A stretch of DNA of 64,000 nt from an uncultured Methylobacillus sp. (GTDB lineage Bacteria > Pseudomonadota > Gammaproteobacteria > Burkholderiales > Methylophilaceae): assembly GCA_946478865.1 (NCBI GenBank), contig CAMLDO010000002.1:197732-261731 (forward strand), in the 5' to 3' direction. This document shows, one piece after another, positions 47,998 through 56,965 of this stretch (position 1 is the stretch's first letter; each line of letters starts with the position of its first letter). Under the pieces are notes generated by a model that saw nothing but the letters and a program-made list of their open reading frames with translations, ran no database searches and was not told where the DNA came from. Position numbers and translations under genes: made by a program.

Positions 47998-48690
47998 TTA
48001 TTTACACTCCACCTGCTTGAGTTCGCTATAGGGAAAATCCGGCTTCTGGCGTCGGATTTCTTCGGCCTTGCTGTCAGGAACCTTGTCCAGCGCGATCAGG
48101 AATTGACGCCCCTCCTGATTGCGCACCGCCTTGACCACATCGGTAACGCCGCGATTGCGCATGTCGCCCGCGAGTCGTGTCGCCAGATTTTCATCCTTGA
48201 ACACGCCGAAGGAGATCGCGTTGCGCCATTGCGCGTCCTTGACGATGAAGGTGTTGTCGATTCCCAGACTATGCAAGGCCTCGTTACGCGCCTGCGCCTC
48301 TTCGAAACTCGGCAGTGGCGGGATGTAGACCCAGTAGCGGATCGCTTCGCGATTGGCCACCGTTTCCACCTTGGATTCCAGCCCCAGCTTGTCGATGACG
48401 GTGCGGGCGCGCTCGATGCGCTTGCCGGTAAAGCTTCCCCATTCGTAACAGGCTACTTGTTCGATTGCAGGAAGCGCCGGTTGTTCCGTCAACGGCACCG
48501 AAACCGGATCGGGCACCGCTGTTTTGGGCATGGCAGCCACTTCCGACTCGGTCAACAGCTTCATCTTGTCCGCCGCAATCGGCTCGTGGCCGGGCTGCAT
48601 GCCCCCGCTCAATGGCTTGCTCAGCTCGAAATAACCGAACAACAGCCCGTTTACGGCCAGCAACAGCCAGAACAACCATTTCCACTTCAT
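47998..48690 (-). CDS. SPOR-domain envelope protein
   Basis: This 230-residue protein has an N-terminal membrane anchor (WKWLFWLLLAVNGLLFGYF, about residues 3-21), a linker region of about 70 residues, and a C-terminal region with Sporulation-related-repeat-like features (YEWGSFTGKRIERAR, YWVYIPPLPSFEEAQ, AISFGVFKDENLATRL). SPOR domains bind denuded peptidoglycan at division sites. The start at 48690 overlaps the coaX stop by 4 bases, so it is coupled to coaX. The frame is open to 49095 but that part overlaps coaX. Confidence 0.83.
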   Translation of the reverse strand: MKWKWLFWLLLAVNGLLFGYFELSKPLSGGMQPGHEPIAADKMKLLTESEVAAMPKTAVPDPVSVPLTEQPALPAIEQVACYEWGSFTGKRIERARTVIDKLGLESKVETVANREAIRYWVYIPPLPSFEEAQARNEALHSLGIDNTFIVKDAQWRNAISFGVFKDENLATRLAGDMRNRGVTDVVKAVRNQEGRQFLIALDKVPDSKAEEIRRQKPDFPYSELKQVECK

Positions 48691-49418
48691 ACCGTTGTTT
48701 TCTCCAAAAGCAGCAGGCCATGCAAGACCAGATGAGGATTGAGGATGGCCGGCACCGGCAGGGCGGCAGCCAGTGTTTCCGCATCGCCGCCGCTCAGGAT
48801 GCAGACAGGCGCGCGCCCTTCGCGCAACGCCAGCATCTGCTCCATATGCCGTATCGCGCCGGCACAGGCGGCGAGCAAGCCGGTCTGGACAGCATCCGCT
48901 GTCGAGTCCGGGAAATCGCGCCAATGTCCGGCCGGAGGCGCAACGGCCGCAGTGCCACTGACAAGCGAGACGCGCATCAGCCCGATTCCGGGAACAATCA
49001 GTCCGCCCAGAAATTCGCCCTGCCCCGACAAGGCATCGACTGTCATGGCCGTACCGGCATTCACAACGATGCAAGGCGCGTGATACGTGTTCCACGCACT
49101 GACCAGCGCCGCCCAGCGGTCACTGCCCAGCGTTTCGGGAGCCTGATATCCATTGCTGACACCGCATGCGGAGGCCTGCGGCTTCGCCCACAGCGCAGGG
49201 AGGTTAAGCCCTGCCAACACAAGCGAAATACGCGATGCCACTGTTTCGCCCGCCACATTGGAGATCACGGCTCTCCGCACGCCCTGCAGGGTTTTCAACT
49301 GCTCGCCCAGTGCAGCAGGGTCCAGATTATCCGCCATGCCTTGCTGCACGAGCAGGCCCTGATCATCGAAGACGCCCCATTTGGTGCGCGTGTTGCCGGC
49401 GTCGATGGCGAGGATCAT
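48687..49418 (-). CDS. coaX: Type III pantothenate kinase
   Basis: CoaX (243 residues) phosphorylates pantothenate, the first step of coenzyme A synthesis, in bacteria without the feedback-inhibited CoaA. The ASKHA-fold motifs are AIDAGNTRTKWGVF at the N-terminus, VVNAGTAMTVDAL, and GGLIVPGIGLM. It overlaps the birA stop by 4 bases, the common birA-coaX pairing in betaproteobacteria, and the SPOR gene on its other side, so it is the middle gene of a three-gene minus-strand operon. Confidence 0.95.
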   Translation of the reverse strand: MILAIDAGNTRTKWGVFDDQGLLVQQGMADNLDPAALGEQLKTLQGVRRAVISNVAGETVASRISLVLAGLNLPALWAKPQASACGVSNGYQAPETLGSDRWAALVSAWNTYHAPCIVVNAGTAMTVDALSGQGEFLGGLIVPGIGLMRVSLVSGTAAVAPPAGHWRDFPDSTADAVQTGLLAACAGAIRHMEQMLALREGRAPVCILSGGDAETLAAALPVPAILNPHLVLHGLLLLEKTTV

Positions 49419-50392
49419 GCGACTGCCCTCATGCTGATTTCCCCTGCCGTAAAGCGCTGCACGCCTTCTGCAGTACGCACGAGCAAGGCACCATCTGCGG
49501 CAATGCCTTCAGCAATGCCCTCGATCACTCGTCCGTCCGGCATCAGCATGCGCACGGTATCGTTGTGATAGGCGTGATGCGCGGTCCATTCGTCGCGCAG
49601 TTGCTCGAAACCGCCGCGCTCGAACGCCTGCAACACATCGGCCAGATGGCGCAATAGCGTGGCCAGCACCACATCGCGCTCCACCGGAATATCGAGCAGG
49701 CGAGACAAGTCAGTCGCCGGCTGGTCGATGGCGCGGCGCATCACTTCCGGCAAGCGCAGGTTGAGGCCAATGCCGATCACGGCCGCGCTCGGTCCGTCCA
49801 TGTCGCCCTGCAATTCGATGAGGATGCCCGCGAGTTTCTGCTGATCGCTCAGCACGTCGTTGGGCCATTTGAGTTGTGCATCCGTGGCACCCAATTCGCG
49901 CAAGGCACGCATCATCGCCACGCCGACGGCCAGGCTCAGCCCGGACAGCGCACCTGCCCCGCAGTCGAAGCGCCATAGCACGGAAAATGCGAGACTGTTT
50001 CCCAATCCCGCCTGCCACACGCGACCGCGCCGGCCACGCCCGGAAGTCTGCAATTCCGCCACGGCACAGGTAGCATGAGGCGCCCCTTGGGAAGCGGCGT
50101 GCATAAGGTGGCTGTTGGTCGAATCGATACGCTCGTGGATTTCGAGCGTGTAGGTATCGGCGTGCGGGCCAAGCAGCGCCAATATGCGCTCACGGTCGAG
50201 AAAGCTCACCGGTTCCGGCAGGCGATAACCCTTGCCGCGCACGGAAAACAGCTGCACGCCCAGCGCTTCCGCGTCCTGCAGCGCATTCCACACCGTCGCG
50301 CGCGTGACGCCGAAATGGCTCGCAATATCCTCGCCCGAGTGAAACCGGCCGTCGGACAACAAGCGCAGGATGGGAAAGGTCAACGAATTCAT
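49415..50392 (-). CDS. birA: Biotin-protein ligase / biotin repressor
   Basis: BirA (325 residues) attaches biotin to acceptor proteins. It has an N-terminal helix-turn-helix (about 18-55, SGEDIASHFGVTRATVWNAL) as in E. coli BirA, so it may also repress biotin genes; the ligase domain has RIDSTNSHLM, TSGRGRRGRVW and LKWPNDV. No biotin biosynthesis gene is near. ATG 50392 is used; the frame is open to 50689 but that region is glnS. The leader is very short: a TATAAT lies 8 bases upstream on the minus strand. Confidence 0.93.
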   Translation of the reverse strand: MNSLTFPILRLLSDGRFHSGEDIASHFGVTRATVWNALQDAEALGVQLFSVRGKGYRLPEPVSFLDRERILALLGPHADTYTLEIHERIDSTNSHLMHAASQGAPHATCAVAELQTSGRGRRGRVWQAGLGNSLAFSVLWRFDCGAGALSGLSLAVGVAMMRALRELGATDAQLKWPNDVLSDQQKLAGILIELQGDMDGPSAAVIGIGLNLRLPEVMRRAIDQPATDLSRLLDIPVERDVVLATLLRHLADVLQAFERGGFEQLRDEWTAHHAYHNDTVRMLMPDGRVIEGIAEGIAADGALLVRTAEGVQRFTAGEISMRAVA

Positions 50393-50399
50393 CTGCCCG

Positions 50400-50405
50400 A
50401 TTATA
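50400..50405 (-). promoter_or_regulatory. Candidate -10 box close to the birA start
   Basis: TATAAT on the minus strand at 50405-50400 lies 7 bases before the birA ATG. If it is used, transcription would begin within a few bases of the start codon, giving an almost leaderless mRNA. No good -35 was identified. This divergent region of 86 bases also serves glnS. Confidence 0.3.
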
Positions 50406-50478
50406 CCTGCCGAGCGACCATCTCCGCCGCGCCGCCACGGTGTAAAATAACGCCCTAAACCAACCTGACAGATTCGAC

Positions 50479-52245
50479 ATGTCCGAAGAAAAGAACACCT
50501 CCGCTCCCGCCTCCAACTTTTTGCGCAATATCGTCGAGCGCGACCTCGCGCAGGGCGCCTTTGCCAGCCGCCACTGGGCCGGTTCGCCGGGCGATGCCGC
50601 ACACCAGAATGCAGGCGAGCCCGACCCGGCCAAGATCCGCACGCGTTTCCCGCCGGAACCCAACGGCTACCTGCATATCGGCCACGCAAAGTCGATCTGC
50701 CTCAATTTCGGCCTGGCGCGCGATTATGGCGGCGTTTGCCACATGCGCTTCGACGACACCAATCCGGAAAAAGAAGAACAGGAATACGTCGATTCGATTA
50801 CCGACTCCGTCAAGTGGCTGGGCTTCGGCTGGGAGGCCTATGGCCGCTCGCACCTCTACTTCGCTAGCAATTACTTCGACTTCATGTACCGCGCGGCGGA
50901 ATACCTCATCGAAGCCGGCCACGCCTATGTGGACCAGCAGAGCGCCGAGGAAATGCGCGTCAATCGCGGCACGCTGACCGAACCCGGCAAGAACTCGCCG
51001 TGGCGCGATCGCCCGGCTGCCGAAAGCCTCGCCATGTTCCGCGAGATGCGCGACGGCAAGCATCCGGATGGCGCGATGGTGCTGCGTGCCAAGATCGACA
51101 TGGCCTCGCCCAACATCAACCTGCGCGATCCGGCGATCTACCGCATCAAGCACGCCACCCACCACAACACCGGCGACAAGTGGTGCATCTACCCGATGTA
51201 CACCTACGCCCATCCGCTGGAGGACGCGCTGGAAGGCGTGACGCACTCCATCTGCACGCTGGAATTCGAAGACCAGCGCCCGTTCTACGACTGGGTGCTG
51301 GAGCGCCTCGCCGAAGGCGGCCTGCTCGCGCATCCGCTGCCCAAGCAGTACGAGTTCGCGCGCCTCAACCTCACTTACGTCGTACTCTCCAAGCGCAAGC
51401 TCATCGAGTTGGTCGAAAAGCAGTTCGTGAGCGGCTGGGACGACCCGCGCATGCCTACCCTCGTCGGCACGCGCCGTCGCGGCTATACGCCGGAAGGCTT
51501 CCGCCTGTTCGCCGAGCGCATCGGCGTGTCCAAGGCCGATTCGTGGATCGAATACACCATCCTCGAAGACTGCATGCGCGAAACGCTCAACGAATCTGCC
51601 GAGCGCCGCATCGCCGTACTCGACCCGATCAAGCTGGTCATCGACAACTACCCGGAAGGCCAGTCCGAAGACTGCTTCGCCCCCAACCACCCGCAAAAAC
51701 CGGAACTCGGCAAGCGCGTTGTGCCGCTCAGCCGCGAACTGTGGATCGAACGTGAAGACTTCATGGAAGAGCCGAGCAAAGGCTACTTCCGCCTCTTCCC
51801 CGGCAACAAGGTACGCCTGCGCTACGGCTACGTGATCGAATGCACCGGCTGCGAAAAGGATGAAAACGGTAACGTGACTGTCGTGCACTGCACCTACCTG
51901 CCCGACACCAAGTCTGGCACGCCGGGCGCAGACAGCATCAAGGTCAAGGGCAACATTCACTGGGTCTCCGCCTCCCACGCCTACACCGCCGAAGTGCGCC
52001 TCTACGATCGCCTGTTCAAGGACGCCCACCCCGGCGCTGGCGACCGCAACTACCTGGACGACCTCAACCCGGATTCGGTCAAGACGATTACCGCGCAACT
52101 TGAACCAGCACTCAAAGATGCCAAGCCTGAAGAACGCTTCCAGTTCGAGCGGCACGGGTATTTCGTGGCGGATCGCAAGGATAGTATGGAAGGGAAGCCG
52201 GTATTCAATAGGACGGTGACGTTACGGGATGCCTGGCAGAAATAA
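50479..52245 (+). CDS. glnS: Glutaminyl-tRNA synthetase
   Basis: GlnRS (588 residues) charges tRNA(Gln) in the cytoplasm. It has class I motifs: PEPNGYLHIGHAKSICLNFG (the HIGH site) and VVLSKRKL (KMSKS-type). The anticodon-binding barrels are in the C-terminal half. The length is close to that of the family. It has its own promoter region divergent from birA, and the next gene begins at the last base of its stop codon (TAATG). Confidence 0.96.
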   Translation: MSEEKNTSAPASNFLRNIVERDLAQGAFASRHWAGSPGDAAHQNAGEPDPAKIRTRFPPEPNGYLHIGHAKSICLNFGLARDYGGVCHMRFDDTNPEKEEQEYVDSITDSVKWLGFGWEAYGRSHLYFASNYFDFMYRAAEYLIEAGHAYVDQQSAEEMRVNRGTLTEPGKNSPWRDRPAAESLAMFREMRDGKHPDGAMVLRAKIDMASPNINLRDPAIYRIKHATHHNTGDKWCIYPMYTYAHPLEDALEGVTHSICTLEFEDQRPFYDWVLERLAEGGLLAHPLPKQYEFARLNLTYVVLSKRKLIELVEKQFVSGWDDPRMPTLVGTRRRGYTPEGFRLFAERIGVSKADSWIEYTILEDCMRETLNESAERRIAVLDPIKLVIDNYPEGQSEDCFAPNHPQKPELGKRVVPLSRELWIEREDFMEEPSKGYFRLFPGNKVRLRYGYVIECTGCEKDENGNVTVVHCTYLPDTKSGTPGADSIKVKGNIHWVSASHAYTAEVRLYDRLFKDAHPGAGDRNYLDDLNPDSVKTITAQLEPALKDAKPEERFQFERHGYFVADRKDSMEGKPVFNRTVTLRDAWQK

Positions 52246-52844
52246 TGCTGGGAACAAAGCAATTTCAAGTTATGAGAACCCCTGTTGAGGTTGGCAAAGC
52301 CTATCGTTTGCTCAACCACGGTCCCACCGTGCTCGTTTCCACCGCTCATGGCACCCAACGCAACATCATGGCCGCTGCCTGGAACATGCCGCTGGATTTC
52401 GACCCACCCAAGATCGCCATCGTCATCGACAAGAACACCTATACGCGCGAGCTGATCGAAGCTTCCGGCCAATTTGCGATCAACGTGCCCAGCCGGGCGC
52501 AGGCGGAACTGGTGGTCAAGGTCGGTTCCAGTTCGGGACGCGAACTGCTGGGCAAGGATCACGACACCAAGTTCGCCGCGTTCGACCTGCCGACTTTCCC
52601 TGCCTCCAAGATCGAAGCGCCGCTGCTGGAAGGCTGCGTGGCGTGGCTGGAGTGCAAGGTGATTCCCGAGCCGCACATACGCGATGCGTACGACCTCTAC
52701 CTTGCCGAGGTGATCGCGGCGCATGCGGACGAGCGGGTGTTTTCGGACGGGCGCTGGCATTTCGAGGGGCATGACGAGCTACGCACCATCCACCATATTG
52801 CCGGCGGCAATTTCTTCGCGAGCGGCGAAGCGTTCAAGGCATAA
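52245..52844 (+). CDS. Flavin reductase family protein
   Basis: This 199-residue protein has the split-barrel FMN-binding fold of the flavin reductase-like family (VGKAYRLLNHGPTVLVSTA, AAAWNMPLDFDPPKIAIVID, SGQFAINVPS, HHIAGGNFF). It could reduce flavin for a partner monooxygenase or be a stand-alone reductase; no partner is adjacent. Start 52245 overlaps the glnS stop (TAATG); an internal ATG at 52272 (MRTPVEVG) gives a more typical N-terminus and neither has a clear ribosome site. A terminator follows. Confidence 0.85.
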   Translation: MLGTKQFQVMRTPVEVGKAYRLLNHGPTVLVSTAHGTQRNIMAAAWNMPLDFDPPKIAIVIDKNTYTRELIEASGQFAINVPSRAQAELVVKVGSSSGRELLGKDHDTKFAAFDLPTFPASKIEAPLLEGCVAWLECKVIPEPHIRDAYDLYLAEVIAAHADERVFSDGRWHFEGHDELRTIHHIAGGNFFASGEAFKA

Positions 52845-52875
52845 AAAAACGGGCGACCTGGTCGCCCGTTTCGTT
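52843..52875. terminator. Bidirectional terminator between flavin reductase and chemoreceptor
   Basis: AAACGGGCGA (52847-52856) pairs with TCGCCCGTTT (52862-52871) around a five-base loop. Seven A precede it and T-rich sequence follows, so it can act on both converging transcripts. Confidence 0.85.
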
Positions 52876-52889
52876 TTCCCCACTCGCGC

Positions 52890-54875
52890 TTAAACCTTGA
52901 ACTGCGCGACCTGCTTCTGCAGACCTTGCGCGAGGTCCTTCATCTCCGTGGCGGTTTCGGCGCTCTTCTCGGTCGCGGCGCTGATTTCTTCCGACATCTG
53001 TGCGACCTTTTCCACCTGCTTGGCAATTTCGGTGCTGGCGGCGCTTTGCTCGCGAATCGCGTTGGAAATGCCAGTCACGGCGTGGCCGACCTGCTCCGTG
53101 CCGGAGCGTATCTGCTGGATGGATACACCCGCCTGCTGCGCCATTTCGACTTCGCGGTTGACGCGCTCGACGCCGACTTCGAGGCTCTGGATGGCCTGTT
53201 TGGTGCCGCCCTGGATTTTCTCGATCATCGCGGCGATCTCTTCCGTGGAGCGCGTGGTGCGCTCGGCCAGCTTGCGCACTTCGTCCGCCACCACGGCAAA
53301 GCCGCGCCCCTGCTCGCCGGCACGCGCCGCTTCGATGGCCGCATTAAGCGCGAGCAGATTGGTCTGGTCGGCGATGTCCTTGATGACCTGCACGATGGAA
53401 TAGATCTGGTCGGATTGCTGACCGAGCTCTTCCATGATAATCGCGGAGGCATGCACGGCTTCGGCGATATGACGCATGTCCTCGGTCACCTGCAGAATGA
53501 CCGCGCTGCCTTCGTTGGCACGCGCGCTGCTCGATTGCGAGACGTCCTGTACCTGGCGCGCGTTGTCCGAGACCTGCTCGATGCTGACCGTCATTTCCTC
53601 CACAGCCGCGGCCATCGAGGACGCCGCTTCGCTCTGGTAGGAGGTGCTGCTGGATAACTGCGCGGAGGTCGAGGCGAGCAGTTCGGAGAACTGCAGAACG
53701 CGGGCGGCGCTCTCGTTCACTCGGCGGATGCTGGTTTGCAGACTGTCGACCAGCGCGTTGAACGCCTGTGCGGTACGGCCGATCTCGTCGTTGTTGGTCA
53801 CGTCGAGACGGCGCGTGAGGTCGTTGTCGCGCTGGATGTTGCCTATGGTGTCATGCAGCAGCTTGAGCTGGCCGACGATATCCATCATCACCTTGTAGCT
53901 GAGTGCGAGCGTGATCAGCAGGATCACGCCGCTGACGATCAGGTTGAGCAGCAGCGAGTTCTTCGCGGCGCCGGCCTTGTCCGCGGCATATTCCTGCACA
54001 TCGGCCGACATGACCTTTTCCACGCCGTGAATCGACTCGATGCGTGCCGTCATGGTCGAGAACCCGGCAGCAGGGTCGACGCCGAAACCGCCTTCGGCCA
54101 CCTTGCTCAGCACCAGATTGCGCAACGCCTCAACATCTGCGAAGGCCGTGGCACGCGAAGCGGATTGGTAGAGCGTGATCATCTTGTCGGACGCGTAATC
54201 CCGGAACAGGTGCAGATAAGCCTGCTGGGAAGCGATATGGCCGAGCAGCGCCTCGTATTGCGCGGCGTCGATCTTGTCGGCGGAAAACACGGCCGTCAGC
54301 AATGCGCGCTCCTGACCGCTGCGCTCCTTCATGTTCAGGAAAGCCACGTAAGCGGTCATCATCTTGGTGATCGAGACATCGCTGCTTTGTTCGGCGATTT
54401 CGGGAATCACATTCTGGATGGTGCTGATCGCCTGCGTGTAACGCGCCGCGGCTTCCTTGGCCGCAATCGTCAGAGCGCTCGCGTCTTTGCGGGTTTCATC
54501 CAGCATAGCCAAGGCATTCAGCGCTTCTTCCATCTGCTTCTCTGCGGCAGCGGGCAGGCCACTTTCGCGGGAGCGGGCAAACTCGGTTTTGACCTTGGCG
54601 AGAGCCTGGTCCGTCGCAGCACGATAATTGGGCAAATCCTGCGCGAACCGAACGCCGCCGGATTGGATGAATCCCCCGGTGGAGCCGCGCTCGACCTGAA
54701 GGGTATGGGTGAGATCGCCAAGGCTGACGGACAGATCCATCAACACTTCGGTAGTCGAAAGAGCCTTCCATTCGTCATAGTGATTCTTGGCGTTCCAGCC
54801 GGTATAAAACACGACACCGAGCAAGGGCAAGGCAAGAGTCAGTACGAGCTTGGCATAGATGCTCATGTTCTTCAT
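52890..54875 (-). CDS. Methyl-accepting chemotaxis protein with NIT sensor
   Basis: This 661-residue chemoreceptor has an N-terminal membrane helix ([19 protein letters not shown]), a periplasmic helical domain of the NIT type (about 35-295, [20 protein letters not shown]), a second membrane helix ([19 protein letters not shown]), HAMP and a signalling domain with tip region [17 protein letters not shown] domains are linked to nitrate or nitrite sensing, but other ligands occur. ATG at 54875 has AGGAG 11 bases upstream; an upstream in-frame start (54953) would precede it with no site. It converges on the flavin reductase. Confidence 0.93.
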   Translation of the reverse strand: MKNMSIYAKLVLTLALPLLGVVFYTGWNAKNHYDEWKALSTTEVLMDLSVSLGDLTHTLQVERGSTGGFIQSGGVRFAQDLPNYRAATDQALAKVKTEFARSRESGLPAAAEKQMEEALNALAMLDETRKDASALTIAAKEAAARYTQAISTIQNVIPEIAEQSSDVSITKMMTAYVAFLNMKERSGQERALLTAVFSADKIDAAQYEALLGHIASQQAYLHLFRDYASDKMITLYQSASRATAFADVEALRNLVLSKVAEGGFGVDPAAGFSTMTARIESIHGVEKVMSADVQEYAADKAGAAKNSLLLNLIVSGVILLITLALSYKVMMDIVGQLKLLHDTIGNIQRDNDLTRRLDVTNNDEIGRTAQAFNALVDSLQTSIRRVNESAARVLQFSELLASTSAQLSSSTSYQSEAASSMAAAVEEMTVSIEQVSDNARQVQDVSQSSSARANEGSAVILQVTEDMRHIAEAVHASAIIMEELGQQSDQIYSIVQVIKDIADQTNLLALNAAIEAARAGEQGRGFAVVADEVRKLAERTTRSTEEIAAMIEKIQGGTKQAIQSLEVGVERVNREVEMAQQAGVSIQQIRSGTEQVGHAVTGISNAIREQSAASTEIAKQVEKVAQMSEEISAATEKSAETATEMKDLAQGLQKQVAQFKV

Positions 54876-54900
54876 GGAAGTGCTCTCTCCTGTTGTTGTA

Positions 54901-54917
54901 AGAACAAGAATTGTTCT
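54901..54917. promoter_or_regulatory. Perfect inverted repeat in the chemoreceptor leader
   Basis: AGAACAA (54901-54907) and TTGTTCT (54911-54917) are perfect complements with a three-base centre, 26 bases before the chemoreceptor ATG on the minus strand. It lies downstream of a TATAAT (54936-54931, minus), so it could be an operator near the transcription start or a small hairpin in the leader. No known regulator site is recognised. Confidence 0.4.
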
Positions 54918-54930
54918 CAATTTGCAAGGG

Positions 54931-54936
54931 ATTATA
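54931..54936 (-). promoter_or_regulatory. Candidate -10 box of the NIT chemoreceptor
   Basis: A perfect TATAAT on the minus strand lies about 56 bases before the chemoreceptor start. A -35 at 17 bases spacing reads CTTCTT, which is weak. No sigma-28 style flagellar promoter was found upstream of this gene. Confidence 0.35.
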
Positions 54937-55126
54937 GCGATAATGGGATTCACAAGAAGAAAATTCTTATAGCCACATGAATTTAGTGGGTATTTGATCT
55001 GATCACTGACAAGGAATCAGTTCAGGCAAATGCGAGATGGGTAAATGATTCAATAATTTCTACCCAAGCCTTACCTTCGGCCTTATTATTTGATAAATAG
55101 CAAAAAATAAAGGACCGGTCGTTGCC

Positions 55127-56275
55127 ATGCGTCGTGTGCTGCTTGTCTTGATCCCGCTCGCTGCCGCAATCGGCATCTTCTGGTGGGTCGGCAAGCCGGA
55201 ACCCGTTCCGGTCGTGCTGGCGGAGGTCAGCCGCGGCAAAGTCGAGTCCTCTGTATCCAATACCCGCGCGGGCAGCGTCGAAGCTTGCCAGCGCACCCGT
55301 CTCTCGCCGATTTCCGGCGGACGCATCACCTACCTCGGCGTCAAGAAAGGCGACCGCGTCAAAAAAGGCCAGGTTCTGCTCAAGCTGTGGAACGAGGACC
55401 AGCAGGCGCAAAGCAAGCTCGCGCAGGCGCAGGTGGAAAGTGCACGCCGGCATGTGAATGAGGTCTGTGCAATTGCCACCAATGCCCAGCGCGAAGCCGA
55501 GCGCATGACGCGGCTGCGCGAACGCGGTTTCGTCTCCGAGGGCAGCGAGGAAAAAGCACGCTACGAAGCCGAATCGCGCAAGGCAGCCTGCGAAACCAGC
55601 CGCGCCGACGTAGAACAAGCGCAGGCGCGGCTCAAAGTCACCCGCGTCGAGCGCGGCCGCACTGTACTCATCGCGCCTTTCGCCGGGACCATCGCGGATA
55701 TCGTGGGCGAACTCGGCGAATACACCACCCCATCTCCGCCCGGTGTCGCCACTCCGCCGGCAATCGACCTCATCGATGATTCCTGCCTTTACATCTCCGC
55801 TCCCATGGACGAGGTGGACGCTCCCAAGATACATGCCGGCCAGCCGGCGCGCATTACCCTGGATGCGCTCCCGGGGAAAGTGCTGTCTGCACGCGTCAAA
55901 CGCATTGCTCCGTATGTCGTCGCCGTGGAAAAACAGGCGCGTACCGTCAATGTGGAAGCAACGCTCGATCAGCGGCCGAAACCGGGAGAGTTGCTGGTTG
56001 GCTATAGCGCCGACCTCGAAGTAATCCTCGACACGCGCGACAACGTATTGCGCATTCCGACCAGCGCCTTGCAGGAGGGCAACAAGGTACTGGTATACAA
56101 CGCCAAAACAGGCGTGCTGGACGAACGTGCCGTCAAAGTCGGGCTAAGCAACTGGGAATTCACGGAAATCGTCTCGGGGCTGGCGGAAAAAGACCGCATC
56201 GTGGTGTCGCTGGAGCGGGAGGGCGTAAAGGCAGGCGTAAAAGCTGTTCCGGAACAGAAGCCGACGGCGAAGTAG
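55127..56275 (+). CDS. HlyD/MacA-type periplasmic adaptor
   Basis: This 382-residue membrane-fusion protein has an N-terminal anchor (RRVLLVLIPLAAAIGIFWWVG), a biotinyl-lipoyl-like hairpin (ISGGRITYLGVKKGDRVKKG), a coiled-coil region with many Arg/Glu (about 90-165), and beta-barrel and membrane-proximal domains (IRIPTSALQEGNKVLVYN region written in part as RIPTSALQEGNKVLVY). It links an inner-membrane ABC transporter to an outer-membrane channel. The next genes, an ATPase and two permeases, form the rest of the pump. No TolC-like gene is adjacent. Confidence 0.92.
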   Translation: MRRVLLVLIPLAAAIGIFWWVGKPEPVPVVLAEVSRGKVESSVSNTRAGSVEACQRTRLSPISGGRITYLGVKKGDRVKKGQVLLKLWNEDQQAQSKLAQAQVESARRHVNEVCAIATNAQREAERMTRLRERGFVSEGSEEKARYEAESRKAACETSRADVEQAQARLKVTRVERGRTVLIAPFAGTIADIVGELGEYTTPSPPGVATPPAIDLIDDSCLYISAPMDEVDAPKIHAGQPARITLDALPGKVLSARVKRIAPYVVAVEKQARTVNVEATLDQRPKPGELLVGYSADLEVILDTRDNVLRIPTSALQEGNKVLVYNAKTGVLDERAVKVGLSNWEFTEIVSGLAEKDRIVVSLEREGVKAGVKAVPEQKPTAK

Positions 56276-56278
56276 CGC

Positions 56279-56965
56279 ATGAGCCTGATCGAACTGCATG
56301 GCATCGAGCGGGTTTTCCAGCTGGGCGACAGCGAGGTTCGCGCCCTGCATGACGTTAACCTCGCCATCGAAGCAGGCGAATACGTGGCCGTGATGGGCCC
56401 CTCCGGCTCCGGCAAATCCACGCTGCTCAACCTGCTCGGCCTGCTGGATCGGCCCGATGCGGGCACTTATAGACTCGAAGGCAGAGATGCCACCACTCTT
56501 TCCTCCGCGGATCAGGCACGGATTCGCAGCGAGCGCATCGGTTTCGTCTTCCAGAGCTTTCATCTCGTTCCGCGCCTTACCGCGGCGGAAAACATTGCGC
56601 TGCCGCTGATGCTCTCCGGCATGCCAGCCACGGAACGCAAGCAGCGCGTCGTCGCCGCACTCAAGGATTTCGGGCTGGAAGACCGGGCTCACCATCGCCC
56701 CGACCAGCTTTCCGGCGGTCAGCGCCAACGCGTCGCCATCGCCCGCGCCACGATCATGCGGCCCGCGATGCTGCTCGCGGACGAACCCACCGGCAACCTG
56801 GACCGTGCTACCGGCGAAGAGGTGATGGCGCTGCTGGAGGGCTTGAACGCGCAAGGCGTAACGCTGATCATGGTGACTCACGATCAGGTATTGGGAGCGC
56901 GAGCGCAGCGGCGGCTCACCATGCTCGACGGCTCCATCGTGGGAGACGAGCGGAAGACGGTCTGA
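56279..56965 (+). CDS. ABC transporter ATPase, MacB/LolD type
   Basis: This 228-residue ATPase energises the pump. It shows Walker A GPSGSGKSTLLNLLG, Q-loop FVFQSFHLVPRLTAAENI, signature LSGGQRQRVAIARA and Walker B MLLADEPTGNLD, the pattern of the MacB, FtsE and LolD subgroup. It is 3 bases after the adaptor gene, and its stop overlaps the permease start (TGATG). In MacB the ATPase is fused to the permease; here they are separate. Confidence 0.95.
   Translation: MSLIELHGIERVFQLGDSEVRALHDVNLAIEAGEYVAVMGPSGSGKSTLLNLLGLLDRPDAGTYRLEGRDATTLSSADQARIRSERIGFVFQSFHLVPRLTAAENIALPLMLSGMPATERKQRVVAALKDFGLEDRAHHRPDQLSGGQRQRVAIARATIMRPAMLLADEPTGNLDRATGEEVMALLEGLNAQGVTLIMVTHDQVLGARAQRRLTMLDGSIVGDERKTV

Noticed and set aside
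50393..50689. Upstream extension of birA
   Set aside because: It would overlap glnS on the other strand, and the BirA family begins at the ATG at 50392.
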